Shown: piece after piece, positions 51,789 to 61,075 of the stretch
Layout of the letters: every line of letters begins with the position of its first letter
Numbering within the stretch: the stretch's first letter is position 1
NCBI RefSeq assembly: GCF_000331735.1
Contig: NC_020126.1
Coordinates: 5,164,501 to 5,228,500, forward strand
Direction of reading: 5' to 3'
DNA length: 64,000 nucleotides
From: Myxococcus stipitatus DSM 14675
GTDB lineage: Bacteria > Myxococcota > Myxococcia > Myxococcales > Myxococcaceae
Notes under the pieces: model-generated
What the model saw: the letters and a program-made list of their open reading frames with translations, nothing else
Databases searched by the model: none
What the model was told of the DNA's origin: nothing
Program-made: the position numbers and the translations under genes

Positions 51789-52484
51789 ATGCGCGCGGTG
51801 GTCTACCAGCACGAGGAGCACGAGGGCGTGGGGCTGCTGGGCCCGGCGTTGACCGAGGTGGGCTTCACCCTGGTCCACCGGTTCCGCGCCGCGCGCCGCG
51901 AGGATGTCGACGCGGAGCTGTTGGTGGTGATGGGCGGCCCCATGGGCGTCTACGAGGCGGACCAGCACCCGTTCCTCCGCGAGGAGCTGGCCATCCTCAC
52001 CGAGCGGCTGGCCTACGAGCGGGCGTGTCTGGGCATCTGCCTGGGCGCGCAGATGCTCGCCAGCGCCGCGGGCGCGGAGGTCTTCGCGGGGAAGAACGGC
52101 TTCGAGGTCGGCGTCGCCCCGGTGCGGTGGACGGCCGACGGGGTCAAGGACGAGGTCATCGCGGGGGCTCGACCCCGCACCGTCGTCGCGCACTGGCATG
52201 GGGACACGTACAAGCCCGTGCCCGGGGCCACGCTGCTCGCGTCGACGGACCGCTACTCACAACAGGCCTTCCGCCTGGGGACGTCCTACGGCTTCCAGTT
52301 CCACCTGGAGCTGACGGCGCGCGAGATGGGCCGCTGGCTGGACCTGGGCGCGGAGGACTTGCGCCAGCGGGGCAAGGACCTCGACGAGCTGAAGGCCCAG
52401 CTCCCCAAGCTGGAGTCCGCGGAGCGGGAGAACGTCGAGCTGCTTCAGCGTCTGGCCCGGCACTTCGCTCAAGCCGTGCGTTGA
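51789..52484 (+). CDS. Class I glutamine amidotransferase
   Basis: 231 aa. Triad residues C84 (LGICLGAQ), H172 and E174 (FQFHLEL), with the oxyanion strand MGGPMGVYE. It is a stand-alone GATase1 like GuaA-type or gamma-glutamyl-polyamine-hydrolase-type paralogues; the ammonia or glutamyl acceptor partner is not encoded next to it. The tail past 185 (RWLDLGAEDLRQRGKDLDELKAQL) is helical. It is downstream of tesB by 55 bp and may share its transcript. Confidence 0.9.
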   Translation: MRAVVYQHEEHEGVGLLGPALTEVGFTLVHRFRAARREDVDAELLVVMGGPMGVYEADQHPFLREELAILTERLAYERACLGICLGAQMLASAAGAEVFAGKNGFEVGVAPVRWTADGVKDEVIAGARPRTVVAHWHGDTYKPVPGATLLASTDRYSQQAFRLGTSYGFQFHLELTAREMGRWLDLGAEDLRQRGKDLDELKAQLPKLESAERENVELLQRLARHFAQAVR

Positions 52485-52495
52485 CGCATCACCCC

Positions 52496-52515
52496 GTGCT
52501 TGTGCGTCCAAGCAC
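52496..52515 (+). terminator. Hairpin after the amidotransferase gene
   Basis: GTGCTTG (52496-52502) and CAAGCAC (52509-52515), perfect 7-bp stem with a 6-nt loop, 12 bp past the stop. No T-run; weak terminator candidate. Confidence 0.3.
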
Positions 52516-52730
52516 TCGCGTGGTTCCGCGCGTGCTCCATGGCTTGCGCGACTTTTCGGGGTTTCACGAAGAGCGCGCCGAGCGCGCCTGGCAGGCGAGC
52601 GGGGTGGGGTGGACGCCCCTGTTCCTGTCGCACGTGAGATGTCTCATTCGGTTATCGTCGGCGACATCCGCCGGCGCGAAGGGGACGGTTGTCTCCACCG
52701 AACACTGCGTGCGGACGCGTTGAGGTCTGG

Positions 52731-53267
52731 ATGTGGTGTATCGGCGTGGTGCTGACGGTGCTCGCGGGGATGCCCCCGGACGGCGTCGCGCAGCTCGAGA
52801 AGGTGGATGCCCTGCTGCCCATGCTTCAGCGGCTGGCGGTGGACCCGGAGCTGGTGCGCGCGGTGAAGGCGCAGAACGCGAGAGGCGCATCGCTCGCGTC
52901 CATCCACGCGGAGGATGATGCGTGGATCGCGACGCCGGCGCTCACTCCGGCCAAGCAGCGGGTGCTCGAGTCCGCGGGGGCGCGCGTGCTGGCCCGCCAC
53001 CGCGCCACGCTGGGGCGGAAGGTCGCCGAAATCTTCGCCATGGACCGGCGGGGCGCGCTGGTGGGCGCCACCCGGCGCACGTCCGACTACTGGCAGGGGG
53101 ACGAGGACAAGTTCCGGGTGCCCTTCAACGAGGGGCGCGTGCTGAAGGAGAAGCCCTTCTTCGACGAGTCCTCGCAAGCGTACGTCATCCAGGTCTCCCT
53201 CCCGGTCCGTGAGGGCCGCCAGGTCATCGGCGCCATCACCGTGGGCCTCTCCTTGCTCGACCTCTGA
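52731..53267 (+). CDS. Secreted single-cache (PDC)-like sensor protein
   Basis: 178 aa from ATG 52731 (GAGG seven bases upstream). A short signal peptide (MWCIGVVLTVLAG) and a helix (EKVDALLPMLQRLAVDPELVRAVKAQNA) lead into a cache/PDC-like ligand domain (about 85-178: VAEIFAMDRRGALVGATRRTSDYWQGDEDKF; QAYVIQVSLPVREGRQVIGAITVGLSL). It lacks a transmembrane output domain. It is 17 bp ahead of a chemoreceptor gene on the same strand, so it may be a free periplasmic sensor that works with that receptor (inference). Confidence 0.78.
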   Translation: MWCIGVVLTVLAGMPPDGVAQLEKVDALLPMLQRLAVDPELVRAVKAQNARGASLASIHAEDDAWIATPALTPAKQRVLESAGARVLARHRATLGRKVAEIFAMDRRGALVGATRRTSDYWQGDEDKFRVPFNEGRVLKEKPFFDESSQAYVIQVSLPVREGRQVIGAITVGLSLLDL

Positions 53268-53284
53268 AGTCCCGCCGCACCTCC

Positions 53285-55177
53285 ATGCGAATCCTCGACA
53301 GAACCTCCCTGCGCACCCGGTTGACCCTGGCGGTGGCGCTGCTCACGCTGTGTGCGCTGCTGCCGCTCAACATCCTGGGCCGCTTCTTCATCGCCGACAC
53401 CTTGCAGGCGCAGCTCCACGCGACGCTGCGGGTGGAGGCCCAGGGGCTTCGCGACCTCGTCGAGGCCACGCTCGTGGAGCGCGAGGCCACGGTGCGCAGC
53501 TGGTCCGAGCACTCCATCCTCCGGGGCGCGCTGCTCTTCGAGACCTTCGAGGAGAGCGACTCGGTGCTGGCCACCTTCAAGAAGCGCCACCCCACGTTCG
53601 CGGGTGTGGTGCTCTTCGCCGACGACGGGCGCGCGGTGTCCGCCAGCGAGGCGCGGCTGCTCCAGGCCTACGCGGGACGCGAGCGCGAGGTCCTCGACTC
53701 GGCGTGGTTCCGCGCCGCTCGCAATGGCACGCACGATGTCTCTCGCTTCACGCAGGTGGACCCGTTCTTCGGCAAGGCGGTGCTGCCGCTCGCCGCTCCC
53801 ATCTTCAGCCCCATCAGCGGCGCGCGGATGGGCGTGGTGCTGGGTGCGTATGACTGGGGACAGGTGGGGCAGGTGGTGGCCCCCGCGCTGGAGCGCTCGC
53901 GCGCACGGGGGCAGCAGAGCTTCGCCCTCGAGGTGGTGGACCCGGAGGGGCTCGTGCTCTTCGACTCGATGACCGGAGGCCGGGCGCGCGCCGAGGGCGT
54001 CGTCCGTGAGTCGGCCCTCGATGAGGTGGCGCTGCGCGACGTGGGTGACGGCTGGCGCTTCGTGGCGACGGTGGACCCGAAGGAGGTCTACGCGCCGCTG
54101 AACCGCGCCGAGCGCCTCGCCGTGGGGCTGACGCTCCTGTCCCTCGCCGTGGCGGGCATCGGGGGCTGGTGGTTGGCGCGCGGAGCCACCCGTCCCATCA
54201 CCCGGCTGAACGAGGTGGTGAGCCGCGTCGTGCGCGAAGGGGACCTCACGCAGGACGTGGAGGTCACCACGCGCCGCGATGAAGTGGGGGCGCTGGCCGC
54301 CGCGTTCGCCCAGATGATGGAGCACCTGCGGGACTCCACGCGGGGACTCCAGCAGGGCACCCTGGTGCTGGGCAAGACGGTGGCGGAGCTGACGGCCGCG
54401 GCGGCGCAGCAGGAGCGCACGCTGATGAAGCAGGCCGCGGCCCTCCAGGAGACGCAGGTGACGGCGCAGGAGATCAAACAGACCTCCCTGATGGCCGCGG
54501 AGCGCTCCCAGGCGGTGCTGGGCGTCACTGCTCGGGCGCGCGAGGTGGGGCGCTCCGGCGAGGCCACCGTCGAAGCCAGCCTCGCGGGCTTCGAGCAGCT
54601 GCACGAGCAAGTGGGCCGCGTGGCCCAGAGCATCGCCGCCCTCAACGAGCGCACGAGCCAGATTGGCGGAATCACCCAGACGGTGAAGGACCTGGCCGAC
54701 CAGTCCAACATGCTGGCCCTCAACGCCGCCATCGAGTCCGTCCGCTCCGGCGAGCACGGCAAGGGCTTTGGCGTCGTGGCCCGCGAGATTCGCAGCCTCG
54801 CCGACCAGTCCATCCACTCCACGGGCCGGGTGCGCGAAATCCTGGAGGACATCCGCCAGTCCATCCAGGCCTCCGTCTCCCTGGCCGAGCAGAGCCAGGG
54901 CAGCGCGGAGACGGGCCTGACCCAGGTCCGCGCCAGCGGGGACAGCCTCCGGGAGCTGACCCGCATCATCCAGGACAACGCCTCCGCCGCTCAGCAGATC
55001 GCCGCCGCCGTCACCCAGCAGAATGCGGGCGTCGCGCAAATCTTCACAGCCGTGACGGATTTGTCCCGGATGATGGAAGAATCCATGCAGGGATTGCAGA
55101 GCGCCCAGCGGATTACCGCGTCCTTGCGCGATGTGGCCGGACACATGGAGTCCGTCGCGGCCACGTACCGCGTCTAG
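53285..55177 (+). CDS. Methyl-accepting chemotaxis protein
   Basis: 630 aa. Membrane helix 1 (about 13-33), a periplasmic cache-type sensor (about 35-270), membrane helix 2 (about 272-297), HAMP (about 297-350) and an MCP signalling hairpin (about 360-630). The tip is SNMLALNAAIESVRSGEHGKGFGVVAREIRSLADQS, where the CheA/CheW contact region is canonical except SVRSGEHGKGF in place of AARAGE.GRGF. It controls a CheA kinase of one of the several myxobacterial Che pathways. The preceding gene encodes a soluble cache-like protein. Confidence 0.93.
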   Translation: MRILDRTSLRTRLTLAVALLTLCALLPLNILGRFFIADTLQAQLHATLRVEAQGLRDLVEATLVEREATVRSWSEHSILRGALLFETFEESDSVLATFKKRHPTFAGVVLFADDGRAVSASEARLLQAYAGREREVLDSAWFRAARNGTHDVSRFTQVDPFFGKAVLPLAAPIFSPISGARMGVVLGAYDWGQVGQVVAPALERSRARGQQSFALEVVDPEGLVLFDSMTGGRARAEGVVRESALDEVALRDVGDGWRFVATVDPKEVYAPLNRAERLAVGLTLLSLAVAGIGGWWLARGATRPITRLNEVVSRVVREGDLTQDVEVTTRRDEVGALAAAFAQMMEHLRDSTRGLQQGTLVLGKTVAELTAAAAQQERTLMKQAAALQETQVTAQEIKQTSLMAAERSQAVLGVTARAREVGRSGEATVEASLAGFEQLHEQVGRVAQSIAALNERTSQIGGITQTVKDLADQSNMLALNAAIESVRSGEHGKGFGVVAREIRSLADQSIHSTGRVREILEDIRQSIQASVSLAEQSQGSAETGLTQVRASGDSLRELTRIIQDNASAAQQIAAAVTQQNAGVAQIFTAVTDLSRMMEESMQGLQSAQRITASLRDVAGHMESVAATYRV

Positions 55178-55192
55178 TCATTGTCCGCCGGG

Positions 55193-55209
55193 GAACACTC
55201 AGGGTGTTC
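55193..55209. promoter_or_regulatory. Inverted repeat upstream of the metalloprotease
   Basis: GAACAC-TCAGG-GTGTTC, 6-bp perfect arms and a 5-nt spacer, 16 bp after the chemoreceptor stop and 114 bp before the protease ATG. The form resembles dimeric repressor sites; a short hairpin is also possible. Confidence 0.3.
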
Positions 55210-55322
55210 TGCGGGGACGCACTCTGAGTAAATCTGAAATATGCGCAACCCGAGGATTCCCAGTGCCATTCCGGCCTGCGGGCTCCTCGAACCGTTGGTC
55301 CCTTCATCCGAAGGAGCACCGC

Positions 55323-57749
55323 ATGCGCAGCGTCGTGAAATCCGCCGTATGTATGGCAGTGATGGCGACGTCGTCGGCGTGGGCATTCGACCCCACCGAC
55401 CACTCCCCCAAAGGAGTCCTGGCGGACCAGGCTTTCTTCAAGCCTGAGCTGTCCTACGCCAGTGGACACACCCCCCTGTCCCAGGCCCTGCCGCAGCTGA
55501 GCCCGCAGCAGGCGAAGGTCTGGGAGGACTTCTTCGCCCGCAACGGGAAGAACTTCGAAATCTACATCGACGTCGTGACGGGCACGGCCAGCAACATCCA
55601 GGGGCCCGTGCCGCTCATCCCGGGCGATGGAGTTGGGAACAAGCTGACGCTGGGCAGCGTAGGCAAGCACCTGGGCCGTTCCGTGGAGAAGGTGGATGGG
55701 GCCGTGGTCGCGGACCTCGTCTACCGCTTCATCGAGACCAACCGCGACGCCCTGGGCGTTGACATGCGCCAGCTGGGCCATGCCCGCGTGGACCAGATCT
55801 CCCAGGACCTCTGGCAGATCTCCATCGCGCAGGAGCTGCAGGGCATTCCGGTGCGCCATGGCCGCATCGCGGCCACCATCAGCCACGGCAACCTCATCCT
55901 CATCGGCACGGAGTCGTGGAGCAACGTGGGCGTGTCGCCCATGCCCCTGGTCGACGCGGAGCGGGCGACGATGCTCGCGCACGAGCGCTTCGGCCTGATG
56001 GAGAGCCCCGCCGAAATCTGGCAGGAGCCCACGCTGGAAGTCGCCCCGGTCTCCATTCCGGGCGCGGGCTTCGGCAAGGGCCTGGGCCACGAGCTGGTGT
56101 GGACGTACGGCTTCATGCTCCAGGGCGAGGATGAGCGCTGGAAGGTGACGGTGGATGCGGACTCCGGCGAGGTGCTCGCGCTGGAGGACGACAACCACTA
56201 CCTCGACCGCCGGGTGCGCGGCGATGTCTACGTGTTCACCAACACGGGCGTCCCCGCGTCGTGCGCGCCGGGCTCGTACTGTGGCTCCAGCCAGGCGGCG
56301 TACCCGATGCCCTGGGCGAACGTCTCCTCCGGCGGCTTCACGGATGGCTACGGCGTGTACAACTGGACCTCGGGCACGGTGACCACCACGCTCCAGGGCC
56401 AGTACATCCGCATCAACGACACGTGCGGCAATCCGGCGACGTCGAGCGACTCCAACGGCAACATCAACACGGGCTCGGGCGTCAACAGCCCGTGCCCCCC
56501 CGCGGGCGGCACGCGGAGCTCCGCGGCTCGCAGCGCGTTCTACGAGCTCAACCGCATCCACGAGCTGGCGCGCAGCTGGCTGCCCAACAACGCGTGGCTG
56601 CGCGGGGCGATGACGGCCAACGTCAACATCAACAACACCTGCAACGCCTTCTGGAACGGCTCCACGGTCAACTTCTACCGCGCGGGCGGTGGCTGCCGGA
56701 ACACGGGCGAGATTGCCGCCGTGTTCGACCACGAGTGGGGCCACGGCATGGATGACAACGACACGGCGGGCACGCTGAGCAACTCCAGCGAGGCCTATGC
56801 CGACATCGCGTCCATGTACCGCCTGCCGTTCAACCCCGCGGCGACGCCGGGCAACGGGCTTCGCTCGCCGGCGTCCTGCATCGGCTACGGCTTCTTCCAG
56901 ACCATCAACAACAACTGCGGCATGACGGCGGATGGCACGGGCTACAACGTGAACGAGGCCCAGACGGGTGGCGCGTGGTGCGCGACCAACTGCTCGGGCG
57001 TCCGTGACGCCGACTACGCGGCCCACAACCCCGCGACGCCGGCCACGCCGCAGAACTTCGTCTGCACCCGTTGCTCCAGCGGCACCGGGCCGTGCGGCCG
57101 TCAGGTCCACTGCGCGGCGTCTCCCGTGCGTCAGGCCGCGTGGGACTTCATCGCTCGCGACCTCCAGTCCGCGCCGTTCAACCTCGACTGGAACACGGCG
57201 CAGAACATCGGCAACCGGGTGTTCTACCTCGGCAGCGGCAACATCGGCTCTTGGCACGCCTGTAACTGCACCGCGGGCACGTCGGATGGTTGTGCGGCCA
57301 CCAACGGCTACAAGCAGTGGCTGGCGGCGGATGACGACAACGGCAACATCAACGATGGCACGCCGCACATGACGGCCATCTACAACGCGTTCAACCGCCA
57401 CGGCATCGCCTGCGCCACGCCGGCGCCCGTCAACAGCGGCTGCTCTGGCGCGCCGACGACGAGGCCCACCGTGACGGTGACGCCCGCGACCGGCCAGGTC
57501 TCGCTGTCCTGGGGCGCTGTCGCCGGCGCGACGCAGTACTGGGTGATGCGGTCCGATGGCGTCAACGCCTGCACCTACGGCAAGGCGCGCATCGCCACCG
57601 TGACGACGACCAGCTTCGTGGACGCCGACGTCGTCGCCGGCCACCGCGTCTGCTACTCCGTCGTCCCCGTGGGCAGCAACGCGGCCTGCTTCGGTCCGTC
57701 CAGCACCTGCAACGACGCGACCAACGTGGGCTGCACGGTTCCGCTCTAG
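55323..57749 (+). CDS. Secreted HEWGH zinc metalloprotease with fibronectin-III-like end
   Basis: 808 aa from ATG 55323 (AAGGAGC ahead). Signal peptide (1-22, ending SAWA), an FTP/PepSY-like propeptide (about 25-290: DLVYRFIETNRDALGVDMRQLG; WKVTVDADSGEVLALED), then the peptidase domain (about 300-700) with H470-E-W-G-H474 and a probable third ligand E490 (SSEAYADIASMY), a gluzincin-like set. Many Cys pairs suggest extracellular folding. The end (about 715-808) is an fn3-like domain (PTVTVTPATGQVSLSWGAVAGATQYWVMRSDG). Likely a predatory or nutritional exoprotease (inference). Confidence 0.9.
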   Translation: MRSVVKSAVCMAVMATSSAWAFDPTDHSPKGVLADQAFFKPELSYASGHTPLSQALPQLSPQQAKVWEDFFARNGKNFEIYIDVVTGTASNIQGPVPLIPGDGVGNKLTLGSVGKHLGRSVEKVDGAVVADLVYRFIETNRDALGVDMRQLGHARVDQISQDLWQISIAQELQGIPVRHGRIAATISHGNLILIGTESWSNVGVSPMPLVDAERATMLAHERFGLMESPAEIWQEPTLEVAPVSIPGAGFGKGLGHELVWTYGFMLQGEDERWKVTVDADSGEVLALEDDNHYLDRRVRGDVYVFTNTGVPASCAPGSYCGSSQAAYPMPWANVSSGGFTDGYGVYNWTSGTVTTTLQGQYIRINDTCGNPATSSDSNGNINTGSGVNSPCPPAGGTRSSAARSAFYELNRIHELARSWLPNNAWLRGAMTANVNINNTCNAFWNGSTVNFYRAGGGCRNTGEIAAVFDHEWGHGMDDNDTAGTLSNSSEAYADIASMYRLPFNPAATPGNGLRSPASCIGYGFFQTINNNCGMTADGTGYNVNEAQTGGAWCATNCSGVRDADYAAHNPATPATPQNFVCTRCSSGTGPCGRQVHCAASPVRQAAWDFIARDLQSAPFNLDWNTAQNIGNRVFYLGSGNIGSWHACNCTAGTSDGCAATNGYKQWLAADDDNGNINDGTPHMTAIYNAFNRHGIACATPAPVNSGCSGAPTTRPTVTVTPATGQVSLSWGAVAGATQYWVMRSDGVNACTYGKARIATVTTTSFVDADVVAGHRVCYSVVPVGSNAACFGPSSTCNDATNVGCTVPL

Positions 57750-57809
57750 TGGCGGACTGAGTCTCGGCGGGGCGGGGGCGCGCTGGAGTGGGGCGCCTTC
57801 CGCCACCGT

Positions 57810-58745
57810 CTAGAACTTCAGCTCCCAGGTCTCCGACACCAGCCCCTCGCCGAAGTCACTGTGGGGCTCCGAGCCGATGCGCTCGAAGCCCGCTTGCTCA
57901 TACAGGTGTCGCGCGGCGAGGAGCTGGCTGTCGGTCCACAGGCGCACCTTCCGGTAGCCCGCATCGCGCGCGAAGCGGATGCACGCATCCACCAGCCGGG
58001 TGCCGACGCCAAGCCCTCGCGCGGACGGCTCCACGAGCAGGAGCCGCAGCTTCGCCACCGTCTTCGACTCGCTCACCAGGAACACCGAGCCGACGCTCCG
58101 GCCGTTCAGCTCCGCAATCCAGCAGTGCTCCCGCTCCGGCTGATGCTCCAGGATGAATTTGGACGCGATGCTCGCGACCAGCGCCTCGAACCGCTCGTCC
58201 CAGCCGTACTCCTGGCTGTAGATTTCGCCGTGCCGCTGGATGACCCAGCCGATGTCCCCCGGCCGATGCGCCCGCAGGACGACGGACTCCACGGACGCTC
58301 GCGGCTTCTTCTCGCCGAGCAGCTCCTCGATGACCCGCATCGCCTCCACGATGCGCTCGCGCTCATCTCCGCGCAGCGTGGACAGCAGGGTGCGGATGGA
58401 GTCCTCGGAGCGGTTGTTCAGCCGCGCATACGCCTGCTCTCCCTTGGCCGACAGGCGCAGCAGGTGCTGACGGCCATCCAGCGCGGAGGGCACTCGCTCG
58501 ATGAGGCCCTGGTTGCTGAAGCTGCGCAGCAGCCGGCTGAGATAGCCCGGGTCCAGTGCGAGCTCCCGGCTCAGCTCGGCCGCGGTGGGGGCCTCGCGGT
58601 GATGCAGCTCGTAGAAGAGCCGGGCCTCCGTCAGCGAGAACTCGCTCTGGAGCAGGCCATCGGTCAGCACGCCAATCTTCTGGGTGTAGAAGCGGTTGAA
58701 GTGCCGCACCGCCGCCACGCTCTGGTCACGTCGTGTCTGTGCCAT
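57810..58745 (-). CDS. MarR-type HTH and GNAT acetyltransferase fusion
   Basis: 311 aa from ATG 58745. The N-terminal MarR winged helix (about 10-145: FSLTEARLFYELHHREAPTAAELSRELALDPGYLSRLLRSFSNQGLIERVPS) is joined to a GNAT domain (about 155-311: VLRAHRPGDIGWVIQRHGEIYSQEYG; LRLLLVEPSARGLGVGTRLVDACIRFARDAGYRKVRLWTD; acetyl-CoA loop ARGLGVGTR). Such fusions are widespread in bacteria; they bind DNA and may acetylate a small molecule. The target is unknown. It is transcribed in line with the symporter gene upstream (80-bp gap). Confidence 0.92.
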   Translation of the reverse strand: MAQTRRDQSVAAVRHFNRFYTQKIGVLTDGLLQSEFSLTEARLFYELHHREAPTAAELSRELALDPGYLSRLLRSFSNQGLIERVPSALDGRQHLLRLSAKGEQAYARLNNRSEDSIRTLLSTLRGDERERIVEAMRVIEELLGEKKPRASVESVVLRAHRPGDIGWVIQRHGEIYSQEYGWDERFEALVASIASKFILEHQPEREHCWIAELNGRSVGSVFLVSESKTVAKLRLLLVEPSARGLGVGTRLVDACIRFARDAGYRKVRLWTDSQLLAARHLYEQAGFERIGSEPHSDFGEGLVSETWELKF

Positions 58746-58825
58746 CAGCCTGAATCCCCGAACCGCCACGCCATGGTCCCTCCATTCTCGTGGAACGCGC
58801 TCGGGGCAGGCAACCACCGAGAGGC

Positions 58826-59815
58826 TCAGGACCCCGAGGGACGACTCGCGTACCGCTCCGCGAGCACCGAGCACACCACGAGCTGGAGCTGGTGGTAGAA
58901 CATGAGCGGCAGGACGATGAGCCCCAGCGCCGGATGCGCCCCGAACAGCAGCCGCGCCATGGGCACTCCCGAGGCCAGCGTCTTCTTCGAGCCGCAGAAC
59001 ACCGCGGCGATCTCATCCTCCGTGGAGAACCTCCAGCGCCGCGCCGCGAGCGTGCTGAGCGTCAGCACCGTGGCGAGCAGCAGCGCCGCGCCGCCGATGA
59101 CCATCGCCAGCGTGGCGCCTCCATGGCGACTGAAGAGGCCCGAGGAGAACGAGTCGCAGAACGAGGCGTAGACGAGCACCAGGATGAACACCCGGTCCAC
59201 GCCGTTGGTGTACTTCCGGTAGCGCGCGAAGGCCGCCCCCACGAAGGGCCGCGCCAGCTGTCCCAGCACCAGCGGCAGGAGCAGCAGCAGGGACAGCTTG
59301 AGGATGGCCTCTCCCAGGGGCAGCGACTGCCCCGTGGTGTGCGCCAGCAGCCCGACGAGGAGGGGCGTGAAGAAGATGCCCAGCAGGCTCGACAGGCTCG
59401 CGTCGAAGATGGCGCCCGCCACGTTGCCTCGGGCCGCGCCCGTCATCGCCACGGACGACGAGATGGTGGACGGCACGGCGCACAGGAACAGGAAGCCCAG
59501 CGACACGTCCGCGGGCACCCACGCGCCCGCGACGAGGTTGAAGGCGAACCAGAGCGCGGGGAAGACGAGGAAGGTGAAGGACTGCACCAGGACGTGCAGC
59601 CGCCACTGGAGGGCCCCGGCCTTGAGCTGGGCCAGGGGCATCCCCACGCCGTGGAGGAAGAACACGGCGAAGATGCCGACGTGGGTGACGACGTCGGCAT
59701 GCATCGCCCCGCCGGCCTTGCCGAAGTCGGGGAAGAGGAGCGCGAGCCCCACGGCGCAGACCATTCCCAGGAGGAACCAGTCGCGCGAGAGCCGCTTGAC
59801 GAGGCGCAGTGACAT
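58826..59815 (-). CDS. YfeH-type bile acid:sodium symporter family protein
   Basis: 329 aa with about ten helices. SBF-like motifs of the YfeH/SLC10A7 branch: FAVFFLHGVGMPLAQLKAGALQWRLHVLVQSFTFLVFPAL, LCAVPSTISSSVAMTGAARGNVAGAIFDASLSSLLGIFFTPL, and CGSKKTLASGVPMARLLFG. This is a different branch from the SBF gene at 49645. It is an inner-membrane, Na+-linked carrier for organic anions, with unknown substrate. Confidence 0.9.
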   Translation of the reverse strand: MSLRLVKRLSRDWFLLGMVCAVGLALLFPDFGKAGGAMHADVVTHVGIFAVFFLHGVGMPLAQLKAGALQWRLHVLVQSFTFLVFPALWFAFNLVAGAWVPADVSLGFLFLCAVPSTISSSVAMTGAARGNVAGAIFDASLSSLLGIFFTPLLVGLLAHTTGQSLPLGEAILKLSLLLLLPLVLGQLARPFVGAAFARYRKYTNGVDRVFILVLVYASFCDSFSSGLFSRHGGATLAMVIGGAALLLATVLTLSTLAARRWRFSTEDEIAAVFCGSKKTLASGVPMARLLFGAHPALGLIVLPLMFYHQLQLVVCSVLAERYASRPSGS

Positions 59816-59868
59816 GTCGGGGGCTGAATACTCCCTGGCTCGGGAGACCTCCAGCCCCCCGTGACACC

Positions 59869-60963
59869 TCAGTGCTCGACGCGGAAGTCCACCACCAGGC
59901 CCGCGTGGTCCGTGGGCCAGAGGCCCGAGGGCGTGCGGTCCGTGGCGTTCGCGCCGATGACGGCCGCGGATTGAGGGCTCGTGCCCTTCCCGGCGTACAG
60001 CACCAGGTCGATGCGCTCATCGAGGGCGCTCGTGTTGGCGTCGGTGAGCGCCTCGCTGAAGCAGCAGGTGAAGCCCGACCCCGTGCCCACCGTGGCCCAG
60101 GCGTCCGTCAATCCCGTCGTCGCGTTGACCAGGATGTCGTAGCCCGTCGTCGCCGCCCCCGGTCCGGTGTTCAGGTCGCCCACGAGGATGAGCGGCCGGT
60201 CATACGAAGCCACGAGCGCGGCCAGCTCCGTCGCCTGGTTCTGGTTGCCCGGCGAGAGCGTCTCCAGGTGCGTGTTGACGAAGGTGACGTCCGCGTCGTC
60301 CACCTCGGCGTCCAGCTTGGTGAAGCCTCGCGTGATGCGCACCGAGACGCCTCCCAGGCTCACCTCCTGGGCGAAGGCATAGTTGCCCGTCACCACGTTG
60401 GAGACCTGCACGTCCCCGCGCGCCAGGATGACGTCCCGGTCCGTGAGGCGGACGTCGGTCAGGTCGGAGGGGTTGCCGGTGAGCGCGGCGGGGAGCTCGA
60501 CGTCCGCGTTCTGCACCGTCGCCACCGCGCGATAGTTCAGGCCCCGGCCCTGGAGCTCCTTCAGCAGGAGGTCCAGGTAGTCGTAGGTCACCGTCTGCGC
60601 GTTGGGCACGGGGTTGGACCGGAAGTCGCTGGGGCTCTGCGTCCGGAACAGGGAGACCTCTTGCAGCCCGATGAGCGCGGGCTGGTCGCTCTGGATTTCA
60701 TCCGCGAGCGACTTCACGCGCTCCGGGAAGTTCGTCTTCTGCACCGTCGCGTAGAGCGCCGCCGCGAGGCCCGGGACGTCCGCGGGAGACTGCGCCGCGA
60801 ACAGCCGGTCGATGTCGGCGCCCAGGTAGAGATTGCGGGTCATCACCTTGAACTCGGCGACGTCCGGGTCGACGCCGCCTTCGTCGTCGTCACTGCAGGA
60901 CGTGAGGAGCAAGGGAGCGCACGCGAGCAGCGGCGCCAGACGGAGCAAGCGAAGTGGTGTCAT
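59869..60963 (-). CDS. Lipoprotein of the endonuclease/exonuclease/phosphatase family
   Basis: 364 aa. Lipoprotein signal (Cys23, LLTSCSDDDEGG). EEP fold with FKVMTRNLYLGADI, catalytic E in LIGLQEVSLF, NTHLET, GDLNTGPG and closing TDHAGLVVDF; these give the Asn, Glu, Asp/Asn and Asp-His metal/catalytic set of DNase I, sphingomyelinase and inositol-phosphatase relatives. Being exported, it most likely attacks extracellular nucleic acid or phospholipid. Substrate not distinguishable. Confidence 0.9.
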   Translation of the reverse strand: MTPLRLLRLAPLLACAPLLLTSCSDDDEGGVDPDVAEFKVMTRNLYLGADIDRLFAAQSPADVPGLAAALYATVQKTNFPERVKSLADEIQSDQPALIGLQEVSLFRTQSPSDFRSNPVPNAQTVTYDYLDLLLKELQGRGLNYRAVATVQNADVELPAALTGNPSDLTDVRLTDRDVILARGDVQVSNVVTGNYAFAQEVSLGGVSVRITRGFTKLDAEVDDADVTFVNTHLETLSPGNQNQATELAALVASYDRPLILVGDLNTGPGAATTGYDILVNATTGLTDAWATVGTGSGFTCCFSEALTDANTSALDERIDLVLYAGKGTSPQSAAVIGANATDRTPSGLWPTDHAGLVVDFRVEH

Positions 60964-61075
60964 GGGGCAAGTGGGGCAGGAGAGGATGAGCGCTCATCCG
61001 GCCCCGTTCTCGCGCTCCGGGCAAACGCCAATTCCCCGGGGCGTCGCCTCATTCACAGCCGCGTGCGCGGAGTGT

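Noticed and set aside
55113..57806. 897-codon open frame antisense to the metalloprotease
   Set aside because: Low-complexity Ala/Arg/Val translation; the sense strand has signal peptide, HEWGH and fn3.
57749..57806. Terminator formed by GTGGCGG and CCGCCAC
   Set aside because: Arms are 7 bp with a loop over 40 nt; too weak to list.
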